Assembly: GCA_016191245.1 (NCBI GenBank)
Contig: JACPOY010000019.1
Location: 62,001-126,000 of the forward strand
Direction of reading: 5' to 3'
DNA from: Gammaproteobacteria bacterium
GTDB lineage: Bacteria; Pseudomonadota; Gammaproteobacteria; Berkiellales; Berkiellaceae
Length of the DNA: 64,000 nt
Each line of letters starts with the position of its first letter. Position 1 is the first letter of the stretch. Made by a program: the position numbers and the translations under genes. The notes under the pieces were generated by a model. That model was not told where the DNA came from. It ran no database searches and was given only the letters and a program-made list of their open reading frames with translations. Positions 37,155 through 47,216 of the stretch are shown here, piece after piece.

Positions 37155-37930
37155 AAGCAATAAAAAAATATTTGTTCGTAATAGTTGCCATGATGGTTGT
37201 CGGCGTTGCTTTTGCAAGCGAAGGTGTTCACCTTGAAAAAGTCAAAAACAACTTATGCGATAAAGCATCTTTGCAACGTGGTGCAAGTTTATATGTCAAT
37301 TACTGTGCTGGTTGTCACTCTTTACAATATGTACGTTATAAAGAAATGGCCAAAGATATTGGCATCGTAGATAAAAAAGGAAATGTGTTAGAAAAACTTG
37401 TCAATGACAATCTTAATTTTACCAGTGACAAAGCAACGGATCCGATGCTTGTTGCAACGCCAAGAGCTGATGCAATGCAGTGGTTTGGGGTGGCACCACC
37501 AGATCTTTCTTTAGTTGCGCGCTCACGTGGTACAGATTGGTTATACACTTACTTAAAATCATTTTACAACGATCCTAAAAGGCCTTGGGGCGTCAATAAT
37601 GCAGTGTTTCCAGATGTCGGGATGCCGCACATCTTTCTTGCATTGCAGGGAACGCAAGAGCCTGTTTATGTAAAGCAGATGTTAAAAGATGAAGAAGGAA
37701 AACCTTACGAAAAGCAGGTTATTTCTCATCTTGAGTTAACAAAACCAGGAGTTCTATCTAAAGAAGAATACGATAAAGTTGTAACTGATTTAGTGAATTT
37801 CTTAGATTACGTTGGTGAACCTCATAAGCTAGAAAGAAAGCGTTTAGGGGTTTGGGTATTATTATTTTTAGTGGTGTTTACTTTATTTGCGTACTTGCTC
37901 AAACGTGAATATTGGAAAGATGTCCATTAA
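37151..37930 (+). CDS. petC: Cytochrome c1
   Basis: A 259-residue cytochrome c1 with signal peptide, heme site CAGCH, distal ligand region GMPHIFL and a C-terminal membrane anchor (LGVWVLLFLVVFTLFAYLL). It completes petABC, and sspA follows 12 bases after the stop. Confidence 0.96.
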   Translation: MKAIKKYLFVIVAMMVVGVAFASEGVHLEKVKNNLCDKASLQRGASLYVNYCAGCHSLQYVRYKEMAKDIGIVDKKGNVLEKLVNDNLNFTSDKATDPMLVATPRADAMQWFGVAPPDLSLVARSRGTDWLYTYLKSFYNDPKRPWGVNNAVFPDVGMPHIFLALQGTQEPVYVKQMLKDEEGKPYEKQVISHLELTKPGVLSKEEYDKVVTDLVNFLDYVGEPHKLERKRLGVWVLLFLVVFTLFAYLLKREYWKDVH

Positions 37931-37942
37931 AGGAGCAAATTG

Positions 37943-38575
37943 ATGGCAGTGGTAGCAAACAAACGCTCAGTGATGACGTTATATTCTGGCTCGTCCGATC
38001 CTTATAGTCATCGAGCACGCATTGTTTTAGCTGAAAAAGGTGTCACATTTGATCTCTATGAAATCGATGTTGATTCTCAAGTAGAAGCTTTATTAGAAAT
38101 TAATCCTTATAACACCGTGCCAACATTGGTAGACAGAGATCTGGTGTTATATGAATCAGAAATTATCATGGAATATTTGGATGAGAGATTTCCTCATCCG
38201 CCATTGATGCCTGTGTATCCTGTTGCCAGAGCACGCAGTCGTTTGATGTTGCACCGAGTGAATCGCGATTGGTATACATTAATGAATAAACTTCTTGTTA
38301 AAAATGCCAATCCTGCTGAATTGCAAGAAACACGTAAAGTGTTATATGAAAGTATTGTTGCTGTTTCACCGATGTTTAAAGAAATGCCTTTTTTCTTAAG
38401 TGAAGAATTTTCATTGGTAGATTGTGCGATAGCCCCATTATTATGGCGCTTAAAAGCAATGGGTATTACATTACCCCCGGAAGCAAAATCGATTCAAGAG
38501 TATGCAAAAAGACTTTTTGATCGAGAAGCTTTTCAAGTCAGTTTAACTGATTCTGAACGTGCGATTGGTGAATAG
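37943..38575 (+). CDS. sspA: Stringent starvation protein A
   Basis: A 210-residue GST-fold protein, SGSSDPYSHRARIVLAEKGV then YNTVPTLVDRDLVLYESEIIMEYLDERFPHPPLMP, as in SspA. SspA binds RNA polymerase and modulates transcription in stationary phase. ATG 37943 follows aggag; the TTG at 37940 is less likely. petABC-sspAB is a common gammaproteobacterial order. Confidence 0.94.
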   Translation: MAVVANKRSVMTLYSGSSDPYSHRARIVLAEKGVTFDLYEIDVDSQVEALLEINPYNTVPTLVDRDLVLYESEIIMEYLDERFPHPPLMPVYPVARARSRLMLHRVNRDWYTLMNKLLVKNANPAELQETRKVLYESIVAVSPMFKEMPFFLSEEFSLVDCAIAPLLWRLKAMGITLPPEAKSIQEYAKRLFDREAFQVSLTDSERAIGE

Positions 38576-38577
38576 CT

Positions 38578-39012
38578 ATGACTTCTAGTCGTCCTTATTT
38601 GCTTCGCGCATTTTATGAATGGATTGTAGATAACAACGCAACGCCTTATGTTGTTGTGAATGCTGAATTTCCTCATGTCAGTGTTCCACAAGAATATGTC
38701 GAAAATGGACGCATTGTGTTAAATATTTCTCCCGGCGCAGTGAGAAGTTTATTGCTTGCTAATGATCATGTGGAATTTAATGCCCGTTTTGCTGGTGTGC
38801 CTCATGATATTTATGTTCCCATGCGTGCCGTTACGGCTATTTATGCCAAAGAAAATGGACGTGGGATGGTGTTTAAAGATGATGATGAAGATGATACGCC
38901 GCCTCCTGAATCACCAAATGAAGAGGAATCATCCGGTAAAGGTGGCACTGGCAAACCTAAAGGCAAGAAGGGTGGCGGTAATGGTCGCCCTAAATTGACG
39001 GTTGTGAAATAA
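38578..39012 (+). CDS. sspB: ClpXP adaptor SspB
   Basis: A 144-residue SspB. The substrate-binding domain (RPYLLRAFYEWIVDNNATPYVVV, NISPGAVRSLLL, FNARFAGVP) delivers ssrA-tagged proteins to ClpXP. A Gly/Lys-rich linker and a C-terminal ClpX-binding end (RPKLTVVK) are typical. A REP element follows immediately. Confidence 0.96.
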   Translation: MTSSRPYLLRAFYEWIVDNNATPYVVVNAEFPHVSVPQEYVENGRIVLNISPGAVRSLLLANDHVEFNARFAGVPHDIYVPMRAVTAIYAKENGRGMVFKDDDEDDTPPPESPNEEESSGKGGTGKPKGKKGGGNGRPKLTVVK

Positions 39013-39013
39013 G

Positions 39014-39050
39014 ACCCTCTCCCTAACCCTCTCCCACTAGTGGGAGAGGG
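39014..39050 (+). repeat. REP-like element, variant palindrome
   Basis: accctctccctaaccctctc then ccactagtgggagaggg. The core here is a perfect palindrome (ctcccactagtgggag), in place of the ctcccgcaaggggagag of other copies. It lies directly after sspB. Confidence 0.85.
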
Positions 39051-39153
39051 GATAAGAATGTGCTTCTGCATCCATGTACCTACATCGATTCATAGTTTTT
39101 CAACTAAATTTGAGATAAGATAAATAGTATGACGGTCTTTAAAGGAGAGCGTT

Positions 39154-39660
39154 ATGAAGCGTCTATTTATTCTTGTCCCCGATCTCAAAGAAACGAGCGA
39201 CATTGCGCATGAGTTAGAAACGCAAGGCGTGAAAGAAAGTGATATACATGTTCATGCTCATATCCCACAAGAAGTCAGTGCTGTTAACCTACATCCTGCG
39301 AATATTTTTCAATTAACCAATCTAGGTTCTGCGATTAAACTAGGCCCTATATTAGGGTTAATTTTTTCAGCTTTCATTTTGATGTTTTGTAGTTTTGTTT
39401 TTGGACCTACCATTCAAATTCATGCACTTGGATATTTTGCCATTCTCGTCTTTGGAGTGGGGTTTGGCATATGGTCTACGGGTTTAATAGGTCTTGGCGT
39501 GAAAAACCCTGTAGTTGAAAAATATGAAGGGTATGTCTCAGATGGGCATTATTTGATGATGATTGATACAGCAGATGAAAGAGAAAAAGAAATTTCATCA
39601 AAAATTATATCAGCGCATCCTGATACATCATTGGCTGTCGCAAATGATAGTGTGCATTAA
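39154..39660 (+). CDS. Hypothetical membrane protein
   Basis: A 168-residue protein with a soluble start (MKRLFILVPDLKETSDIAHE), two adjacent transmembrane helices (about residues 68-110) and a short soluble end resembling the start in being alpha/beta. The first part looks like a small ferredoxin-like sensor fold. I do not recognise a family. It has its own ribosome-binding site (aaggag). Confidence 0.6.
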   Translation: MKRLFILVPDLKETSDIAHELETQGVKESDIHVHAHIPQEVSAVNLHPANIFQLTNLGSAIKLGPILGLIFSAFILMFCSFVFGPTIQIHALGYFAILVFGVGFGIWSTGLIGLGVKNPVVEKYEGYVSDGHYLMMIDTADEREKEISSKIISAHPDTSLAVANDSVH

Positions 39661-39670
39661 CATTTGAATT

Positions 39671-39702
39671 TTCCGTCATTGCATCAAGATGCAATGACGG
39701 AA
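39671..39702. terminator. Perfect 15-bp hairpin between convergent genes
   Basis: ttccgtcattgcatc (39671-39685) pairs perfectly with 39688-39702. It lies between the stops of the membrane protein gene and the lysine-rich gene. T-rich sequence follows at some distance; a bidirectional terminator is likely. Confidence 0.65.
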
Positions 39703-39719
39703 GTTAACAAGTCCTTTGT

Positions 39720-40814
39720 CTATTTTTTACGAGAAGCTCCAGGTCCTCTTTTTTTGACTGGCTTTTTTTCTTCTTTATCAGAGAGTTCTTCTTCTGATTC
39801 AAGATCAATAACAACCTTTTCTTTGGCTAGTCCTTTGGCTGTAGAAGTTTTGTGCTTTTTAGCATGCGTAATAGCTGTTTTATGTTCTTTGGCACTTAAT
39901 TCGAGTGAACGCTCAAGATCTTCATCTTCCGATTCAGCTTTAGCGCGCTTTTTAGGTGGGGCTTTTTTCTTTGGACCTTCCGTTCTAGATGTAGAGACGT
40001 TAGGAATAGATTTTTTATTTAATTCTTCTTCAAGATGATGACTCAAGATTTTAGGAGCAATTTTGATTAACTTATCAACCTTTGCTTTAAAGTCATCTAA
40101 ATGATCGTTTAGGATAGTATCTATCACGTCTTCTAATTTTGATTTTTCTTCTTTTGTGAATTTTAGCTTATCAAATGCAGTGTTGAGTAATACTTTAACT
40201 GAATCGATAACCTCTTCAATTTTTTCATCTGTTAAATCAGCGCGGACTTTCTTTATTTTTTTGAGAAGGAGGCCGTCATGTACTAATTTAGCAGCATTTT
40301 GTTGTTCTTGTTCACTCACGTTGGCTATATTCGACAGCTTATCAAAATCGGCATTGATTTCTTTAAATAATTCAATATCAAAAACGCCAGTTTCGGGAGC
40401 TGTTAATTTATCTTTTAATTCTTCAGCCAGCGCTTGAATATCATCTTTTAAAAGTTTGTCCATTTCTTCGCCAATTTTTTCGATGCTATCGAAATCACCG
40501 AAGTGGCTACATAATATATTGATAACAAGATCGATATTGGCATCGATGGTAAGATCATCTGCTACGGTATCTAATTGATCAATAAATGAATTGGCTAATT
40601 TTTTAAACTCTGGCACTTTTTTGAGCAGACCAGGTTCTGACTTCACTATTTCAGATTTGGCTTTCACCAGATTTTCTTTAAATTCAGTTTTTCCCTTTTT
40701 AATGTGTTCCATTAATTTTGGCTTGACCGCCCATCTCACTGCTGCTTGTCCAAGACCTGTATTGAGAACTAAACCAGCACCTTTATAGGCTGCCTTTTTT
40801 GCAAAATCTAACAT
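39720..40814 (-). CDS. Lysine-rich helical protein with NLS-, UIM- and SIM-like motifs (candidate nuclear effector)
   Basis: A 364-residue soluble protein of unknown family. Residues 1-270 are amphipathic helices with many Lys/Asp/Glu. The tail is striking. A basic cluster at 281-292 (PKKKAPPKKRAK) looks like a nuclear localisation signal. Residues 295-311 (SEDEDLERSLELSAKEH) match the ubiquitin-interacting motif (acidic run, Leu, x2, small, Leu, x2, Ser). Residues 333-344 (KVVIDLESEEEL) match a SUMO-interacting motif (VVIDL followed by acids). A second basic end is KKPVKKRGPGASRKK. The motifs are read by eye; each is short, but their combination is unusual in bacteria. Confidence 0.7.
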   Translation of the reverse strand: MLDFAKKAAYKGAGLVLNTGLGQAAVRWAVKPKLMEHIKKGKTEFKENLVKAKSEIVKSEPGLLKKVPEFKKLANSFIDQLDTVADDLTIDANIDLVINILCSHFGDFDSIEKIGEEMDKLLKDDIQALAEELKDKLTAPETGVFDIELFKEINADFDKLSNIANVSEQEQQNAAKLVHDGLLLKKIKKVRADLTDEKIEEVIDSVKVLLNTAFDKLKFTKEEKSKLEDVIDTILNDHLDDFKAKVDKLIKIAPKILSHHLEEELNKKSIPNVSTSRTEGPKKKAPPKKRAKAESEDEDLERSLELSAKEHKTAITHAKKHKTSTAKGLAKEKVVIDLESEEELSDKEEKKPVKKRGPGASRKK

Positions 40815-40903
40815 TTGAAACTCCTAGGGAAATATTTAGAAAGCGGACACATACTAACAAGCGAAACTGATATATTCAAGTCGTTTTTTAATATAAAATA
40901 AGG

Positions 40904-42269
40904 TTAATTTGGGAAAAACTTACCGGGATTCATAATATTTTGGGGATCAAATTGTGCTTTGATTTTCTTCATGAGTTGCATGCTAGATGGCGTGATTTCT
41001 TTGCTCACATAATCGCGTTTTTCAATGCCTACACCATGTTCTCCCGATAAACTGCCTTGTAAATCAACTACTTTATCAAATAAACGGTTTAAACATTCTT
41101 TGGCGCGAGGTCCTTGAACAGGATCAAAAGGATCGATTAACAAATTCACATGTAAATTGCCATTGCCTGCATGGCCAAAATTAACAATGGTAATATCAAA
41201 TTCTTTAGCAAGTTCTTGAGTGTAATTTAAAAGATCAGGAATATGAGAAAGTGGCACCACCACATCCTCATTAATTTTATGAGGAGAAAGGCTGCGTAAA
41301 GCTTGTGAAAGCGATTTACGAATGGTCCATAGTTTATCTGTTTCTTCTTGAGTGGTAGCCACTGACCATGAAATAAGGCCAGGATTTTGACAAGCCATTT
41401 TCATTAATTCAACATCGGCTGACAAATCATCAGATGAACCATCAACTTCAATCATGATCATACTGCCAGCATTTTCTGGTAAATCAGCAGATGCATGTTT
41501 GCGAATCATCTCAATAGCATTTCCATCAATAAATTCACAACCACAAGGGGTAATAGGTTGAGTCATTATTTTGGTAATGGCTAAAGCTGCGCTATCAATA
41601 TCTTTAAAAAAAGCTTGCATGGTGCGTTTGGCATGAGGAAGGGGAGTGAGCTTTAAGGTTGCTTTTGAAATAATCCCTAAAGTTCCTTCAGATCCAATGA
41701 GTAGACGTGTTAAATCATAACCCACCACACCCTTAGTAGTGTAAACACCACACTCAATGGTTTCACCAGTACCAATCACTGCCGTTAAGCCTAAAGTATT
41801 TTCGCGCGTGGTGCCATATTTTAAGGAACGTGGGCCTGCGGCATTACAACTTAAATTGCCACCGATGCAACAATAAGCAGAGCTAGTGGGATCTGGTGGC
41901 CAGAAAAATCCTGCACTTTTGGCGGCAGCTTGTACTTCTGAATTCAACACGCCCGGCTCAACGACCATTGCGCGATTAGCAACATCTAATTTCAGAATTT
42001 TTTGCATTCTTTCTAGTGTTAATACGACTCCGCCTTGAATAGGAATAGCTGCGCCCGTGGTGCCACTAGCACGCCCCCTTGCCGTAATCGGGATCCCATA
42101 TTCATAACACAATGTCACTGCGCGAACGATTTCTTCATGCGATGTCACAAAGACAACGGCATCAGGTAGGGCATGACGGCGGCTGTTATCATAACCATAA
42201 ACCCAGCAATCAGCAGGATCAGTGTAGAACTGATTTTTATCAAACGCCTTTTGCAAGGCGTTTAATCCT

Positions 42270-42286
<17 letters not shown>
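40904..42286 (-). CDS. FAD-linked oxidase, GlcD / D-lactate dehydrogenase type
   Basis: A 460-residue FAD-binding (PCMH) protein with RGRASGTTGAAIPIQGGVVL, VVEPGV, PPDPTSS, CCIGGNLSCNAAGPRSLKYG and GYDLTRLLIGSEGTLGI, then the C-terminal NFGHAGNGNLHVNLL, GSLSGEHGVGIEKR and FDPQNIMNPGKF. This fits GlcD or a FAD-dependent D-lactate dehydrogenase. It could pair with the GlcF at 23761-25035, 16 kb away, but that is inference. It overlaps dolP by 17 bases. Confidence 0.88.
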
Positions 42287-43456
<1,170 letters not shown>

Positions 43457-43495
43457 CTAACTAAATGGCCGTTTTTGTTTTTATTGAAGAGAAGA

Positions 43496-43915
43496 TTATT
43501 CTACTCCAAAAGCGTTTGGGATCCAGGTGATTTTAGGATTAAGTTGCTCACCTGAGATAGAGATCACATCAAAACGTGAGGAAAAGTGCTCTGTCCAGGG
43601 ATTGCAGAGCTGAAAATAGGAAGCGGTACGAATGAGCCTTTGACGTTTAGCATAAGTGATTGTTTCAAAGGGAGATCCATAATGCGCATTTTCTCTATAA
43701 CGTACCTCGATAAATATGAGTTCATTTTGATGTTTCATGATGAGATCGATTTCGCCCATTTTGCAGCGAAATTGCGCTTTGACTAAAACGAGTCCTTTGG
43801 ACTTTAAAAATTGCTTGGCAAGATTTTCGGCTTGATCACCAATAGCTTGTTTAGGGCTTTGCTTTTTGAGTTTATTGTGAGTACTCTTGATTGCTGATTT
43901 TATCTCTTCGAACAT
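43496..43915 (-). CDS. yraN: YraN, predicted nuclease-fold protein (UPF0102)
   Basis: A 139-residue UPF0102 protein: GDQAENLAKQFLKSKGLVLV, MGEIDLIMKHQNELIFIEVRYRENAHYG and TYAKRQRLIRTASYF. The fold is restriction-endonuclease-like and the role is uncertain. In E. coli it is next to lpoA; here five accessory genes separate them. Confidence 0.92.
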   Translation of the reverse strand: MFEEIKSAIKSTHNKLKKQSPKQAIGDQAENLAKQFLKSKGLVLVKAQFRCKMGEIDLIMKHQNELIFIEVRYRENAHYGSPFETITYAKRQRLIRTASYFQLCNPWTEHFSSRFDVISISGEQLNPKITWIPNAFGVE

Positions 43916-43938
43916 CGTAATACATCTTTGAGGTCATT

Positions 43939-44979
43939 GTGGTTCAAGATAAAGAAAATATTTTCGAAAAACACCCTAAAAAAACACTGGGTTTGATTAT
44001 TTTGCTCATTTTAGCAGCATTCTATGGCCTTTGTTCAATTAAATTTATCAATAATCAATATACTGAGTTTGAAAACAAAAGTATTAAAACAATTTTACAT
44101 CAATATTATGTTGGTAAAATTATCGATAATAATGTTGGCCGGTTTATTAAATTACGTGAACACAGGCCCAATCAGGAAAAATTTGAAAGACCCACGAGAA
44201 ATTATATCAAGCATCTTGAGCCTAATAGTGTAGAGCGAAAATACTATCGAGTGGCCACTGATAAGCATGGTTTTATTGGGCCTTCTGAAATTCATGAAAA
44301 TCCTGATTACAAAATTGTTTTTTTGGGAGGCTCGACAACAGAATGTTTATACATGGATGAACAACACAGATTCCCCTATCTTGTAGGCAGACAATTAGAA
44401 AAGACTTTGAATAAAAAGGTAAATTCTTATAATGGCGGCGTTTCTGCCAATGAATCAATGCATTCGTTAAATATACTCATGAATAAAGTGTTACCATTAC
44501 AGCCTAATATAGTGGTATTTATGCACAATATTAATGATTTAGTGATTTTACGTTCCCAAACAACATATTGGTATACCGATTCTCTTAAAAGCCATGTGCA
44601 AGCGTCTAAAAATATTTTTACGCGATATGAATTTCCTCCCACCGAAAAAGTATATGATGAAGCAAAAATCACAGAAGAATTTAGGCGTAATCTTCGCACC
44701 TTTATTGCAATTTGTCGCATCAGAGATATCCAACCGGTTTTAATGACTCAAGCCAATCGTGTAAAAGATGATGCTTTGTATCATCGTTTTAATGATGTTA
44801 TTCGTGAAGTTGGAAAAAACGAGGGAGTTTTGGTGATTGATTTGGCACAAAGCATTCCTGCCTCCAAGGACTATTTTTATGATTCTTATCACTATACGGC
44901 TTCTGGCGCCCAATTAGCGGCAGATGTAATTACTAAAGAGTTAGAAAAGAGGTTAATAGATAGTAAAGCTGCAGCATAA
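43939..44979 (+). CDS. Membrane-anchored SGNH-type hydrolase
   Basis: A 346-residue protein starting at GTG 43939 with gagg 5 bases upstream. One N-terminal transmembrane segment (LGLIILLILAAFYGLCSI) is followed by SGNH blocks: Ser in FLGGSTTE, Asn in NGGVSANES, and C-terminal DSYHYTASG with the Asp/His pair. It probably acts on an acyl or glycosyl ester outside the membrane; the substrate is unknown. It is the first of the genes inserted between yraN and lpoA. Confidence 0.75.
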   Translation: MVQDKENIFEKHPKKTLGLIILLILAAFYGLCSIKFINNQYTEFENKSIKTILHQYYVGKIIDNNVGRFIKLREHRPNQEKFERPTRNYIKHLEPNSVERKYYRVATDKHGFIGPSEIHENPDYKIVFLGGSTTECLYMDEQHRFPYLVGRQLEKTLNKKVNSYNGGVSANESMHSLNILMNKVLPLQPNIVVFMHNINDLVILRSQTTYWYTDSLKSHVQASKNIFTRYEFPPTEKVYDEAKITEEFRRNLRTFIAICRIRDIQPVLMTQANRVKDDALYHRFNDVIREVGKNEGVLVIDLAQSIPASKDYFYDSYHYTASGAQLAADVITKELEKRLIDSKAAA

Positions 44980-44997
44980 GAAAGAGATTTTTCTTTC

Positions 44998-45098
44998 CCT
45001 TCTACCGCTTTGCGGGAGAAGGTGGCGCGAAGCGACGGATGAGGGTCTTAAGATTTGGACCCCTCACCCTAACCCTCTCCCGCGAAGCGGTAGAGGGG
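44998..45098. repeat. REP-like element, head-to-head pair
   Basis: A reversed arm, 44998-45047 (cttctaccgctttgcgggag...gatgagggtc), faces a forward arm, 45059-45098 (acccctcaccctaaccctct then cccgcgaagcggtagagggg). The hairpin core is extended to ccgctttgcggg or cccgcgaagcgg, unlike the other copies. Confidence 0.85.
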
Positions 45099-45123
45099 AC
45101 AAGATCATATTTTGGAGTTATCA

Positions 45124-45837
45124 ATGTCTACCTACATTTTAATTCATGGCTCTTGGCATGGTGCATGGTGTTGGGAAAAAGTGATCCCTTTACTTGAAAA
45201 GGTAGGACATACTATTGTGGCGCCTGATTTACCAGGGCACGGTCAAGATAATACTCCCACGAAAGAAATTACGTTGCAAAGTTATATTGATTGTATTACT
45301 CGTATTGTTGACAAGAGCGTTAGCCCAGTGATTTTAGTCGGTCATAGTTTGGGTGGTGTGATGATTTCGCAAGTGGCAGAATACTATCCTGATAAAATTC
45401 AAGCATTAGTATATGTGGCAGGATTTTTACCCAAAAATGGTGAATCCATGTTTACGTGTGCGAAGGTGCAAGCGCCAACGCGTTTTTCTAAATTAATGAA
45501 AATGGATATAGCTGAAAATACATTTTCATTTCCAATTCATGCCATCAAAGACTTCGCTTACAATTTGTGTAGTAAAGAGTTGGTAGAAAATTTAAAGCCC
45601 AGATTTTGTATTGAACCTTTAATGCCTTCTAATACGCCCGTTACCTTGAGCGACGATAAATTTGGTCGCGTGCCAAAAGTCTATATTGAATGTTTACAAG
45701 ACAAAGCAATATTGATTGAGACGCAACGAAAAATGCATACTCAAAAACCTTGTACTGTTTATACGCTCGACAGCGATCATTCTCCATTCTATTCTGATCC
45801 CGAAAGGTTAGTACAAGTCCTCCTGCAAGTAACTTAA
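45124..45837 (+). CDS. Alpha/beta hydrolase, esterase-like
   Basis: A 237-residue protein starting at ATG 45124 (MSTYILIHGSWHGAWCWEKV), with ggag upstream. The oxyanion HGSWHGAWCW motif, the nucleophile elbow LVGHSLGG and the His in SDHSPF match methylesterase/hydroxynitrile-lyase-type hydrolases. The substrate is unknown. The upstream 45112 start is unlikely. Confidence 0.8.
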   Translation: MSTYILIHGSWHGAWCWEKVIPLLEKVGHTIVAPDLPGHGQDNTPTKEITLQSYIDCITRIVDKSVSPVILVGHSLGGVMISQVAEYYPDKIQALVYVAGFLPKNGESMFTCAKVQAPTRFSKLMKMDIAENTFSFPIHAIKDFAYNLCSKELVENLKPRFCIEPLMPSNTPVTLSDDKFGRVPKVYIECLQDKAILIETQRKMHTQKPCTVYTLDSDHSPFYSDPERLVQVLLQVT

Positions 45838-45968
45838 TGTTTGCTCATAGGTCAATGAAAAGACAAACGGTAAGCTTTTTTCCTTTACAGAAGCCAACTA
45901 TTTCTTATATTTAAATTAGTTATATTAATTGCACATATCTCCTATTCAAGGATGAGAAGGATTTAGAT

Positions 45969-46400
45969 GTGAGTACGCATTGGCATCTGGCAATGCTAGT
46001 GACAGGGTGTTTAATCGCTTGCGCTACGATGAATTGTCATGCAGAACAAAGAAAAAATGAAAACCCAGTAGGATCGTTGTCTTCAAAACGCATCTCACAT
46101 GAGGCTGTTCAAACCAAAACGCTTCATCACATTTTTGAAGACATGAACCTCAAGTCTGCACAAAAACCTGAGAAAGATAAATCTCAAGCCTGGAAGCAAT
46201 ATAAAGAAACCTTGCGCTCAATGTTGGCTGTGCATTTTACAGATTCTATTCAAATTGGTTTTGATCGTATTAAATCAGGCCCTTCAAGAGCCATAAAAGG
46301 CGAGATTGTTGATATTAATTCTCATTTATCTCCTAAAACGGGCTCTGATAGCTTAACGGCTAGAGGTTATGGCGTGCAGATGAAAGTGAAGTTAGATTAA
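45969..46400 (+). CDS. Hypothetical exported protein
   Basis: A 143-residue protein from GTG 45969. The N terminus (LAMLVTGCLIACATMNCHA) looks like a signal peptide; the cysteines leave open whether it is a lipoprotein. The rest has no recognised family and ends with a beta-like ARGYGVQMKVKLD. It is part of the accessory block next to lpoA. Confidence 0.5.
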   Translation: MSTHWHLAMLVTGCLIACATMNCHAEQRKNENPVGSLSSKRISHEAVQTKTLHHIFEDMNLKSAQKPEKDKSQAWKQYKETLRSMLAVHFTDSIQIGFDRIKSGPSRAIKGEIVDINSHLSPKTGSDSLTARGYGVQMKVKLD

Positions 46401-46415
46401 AATGTAGGTTTATGA

Positions 46416-46616
46416 TCAGTCAGGCTTTGGTTTTTTTGTATTCGTATGGTCTGGTTCAGGTGCAGCAGCTGGTTTAATTCCATACCCTTTCATACCCCTT
46501 GAGATCCCAAGAACGTGTGAAATGAGAAATTTTTTACGTTCATCGTTATTCTTTTCATTTTCATTAGTATTAATTTTATTTTCAGGGGTTGGGGTATCAT
46601 CTTTGCGTTTTGGCAT
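46416..46616 (-). CDS. Small hydrophilic hypothetical protein
   Basis: A 66-residue, very charged and Asn/Pro/Lys-rich protein (MPKRKDDTPTPENKIN) with a short possibly helical centre (KKFLISHVLGISRGMKGYG). It is probably disordered. A weak gggggaat sequence precedes the ATG. Its reality as a gene is uncertain. Confidence 0.4.
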   Translation of the reverse strand: MPKRKDDTPTPENKINTNENEKNNDERKKFLISHVLGISRGMKGYGIKPAAAPEPDHTNTKKPKPD

Positions 46617-46722
46617 TGATTCCCCCTATAAATATCAATAACGTCATTAAGAACTAATCTTAAGTTATTAGTCTAACATTATTTTTTTAAATATGTCTAC
46701 GATGTGGAATTTAAAAAGGGGA

Positions 46723-47052
46723 TTATGCCCCTAAAAGTCCATTCAGAAACCGGTTTCGCTTGGCTTCTTCTGCTTTTTCCTGCTCATCATTGGCTCGTAG
46801 ATTTTCAATACGATCTTTGAGTGCAGTTAAACGCATTTGGGTAGCAAGATGAGGATTGATTTCGGGGCCTTGCACTAAAAAGTCACTGGGTGCTAATGGC
46901 TTGGAATAAGGTTTATTTGTCAGTACTGGTTCACTTGATCGTAACGCTTCAAATCTGGCAGAGCGATCATCGGCTATCGTTAATCCATGATGAACATCAG
47001 ACTCAGAAAATTCTGCTAATTTAAATAATTCGGATATTGTGAATTTACTCAT
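46723..47052 (-). CDS. Hypothetical protein
   Basis: A protein of about 109 residues from ATG 47052 (MSKFTISELFKLAEFSESDV); ATG 47082 is the alternative start. The helical C-terminal region ALKDRIENLRANDEQEKAEE suggests a short coiled coil. No family is recognised. Confidence 0.5.
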   Translation of the reverse strand: MSKFTISELFKLAEFSESDVHHGLTIADDRSARFEALRSSEPVLTNKPYSKPLAPSDFLVQGPEINPHLATQMRLTALKDRIENLRANDEQEKAEEAKRNRFLNGLLGA

Positions 47053-47179
47053 GCGCTTACTCTTTAATTTATCTATCAGCAAAGTTAATGTTGCTGCTTA
47101 GATGGGGGTAGAATAAGGGATCTCAATTGAAAAATCTAATTTCTGCGATGAGTGAGAGTTTTATCAAGATAGGTGGAGA

Positions 47180-47213
47180 AAAAACGTACCAAGAGTGTTC
47201 TTGGTACGTTTTT
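47180..47213 (-). terminator. Intrinsic terminator of lpoA
   Basis: aaaaacgtaccaaga and tcttggtacgttttt (15 bp perfect, 4-base loop) lie 3 bases beyond the lpoA stop and are followed by a T run on the minus strand. Confidence 0.9.
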
Positions 47214-47216
47214 GTA

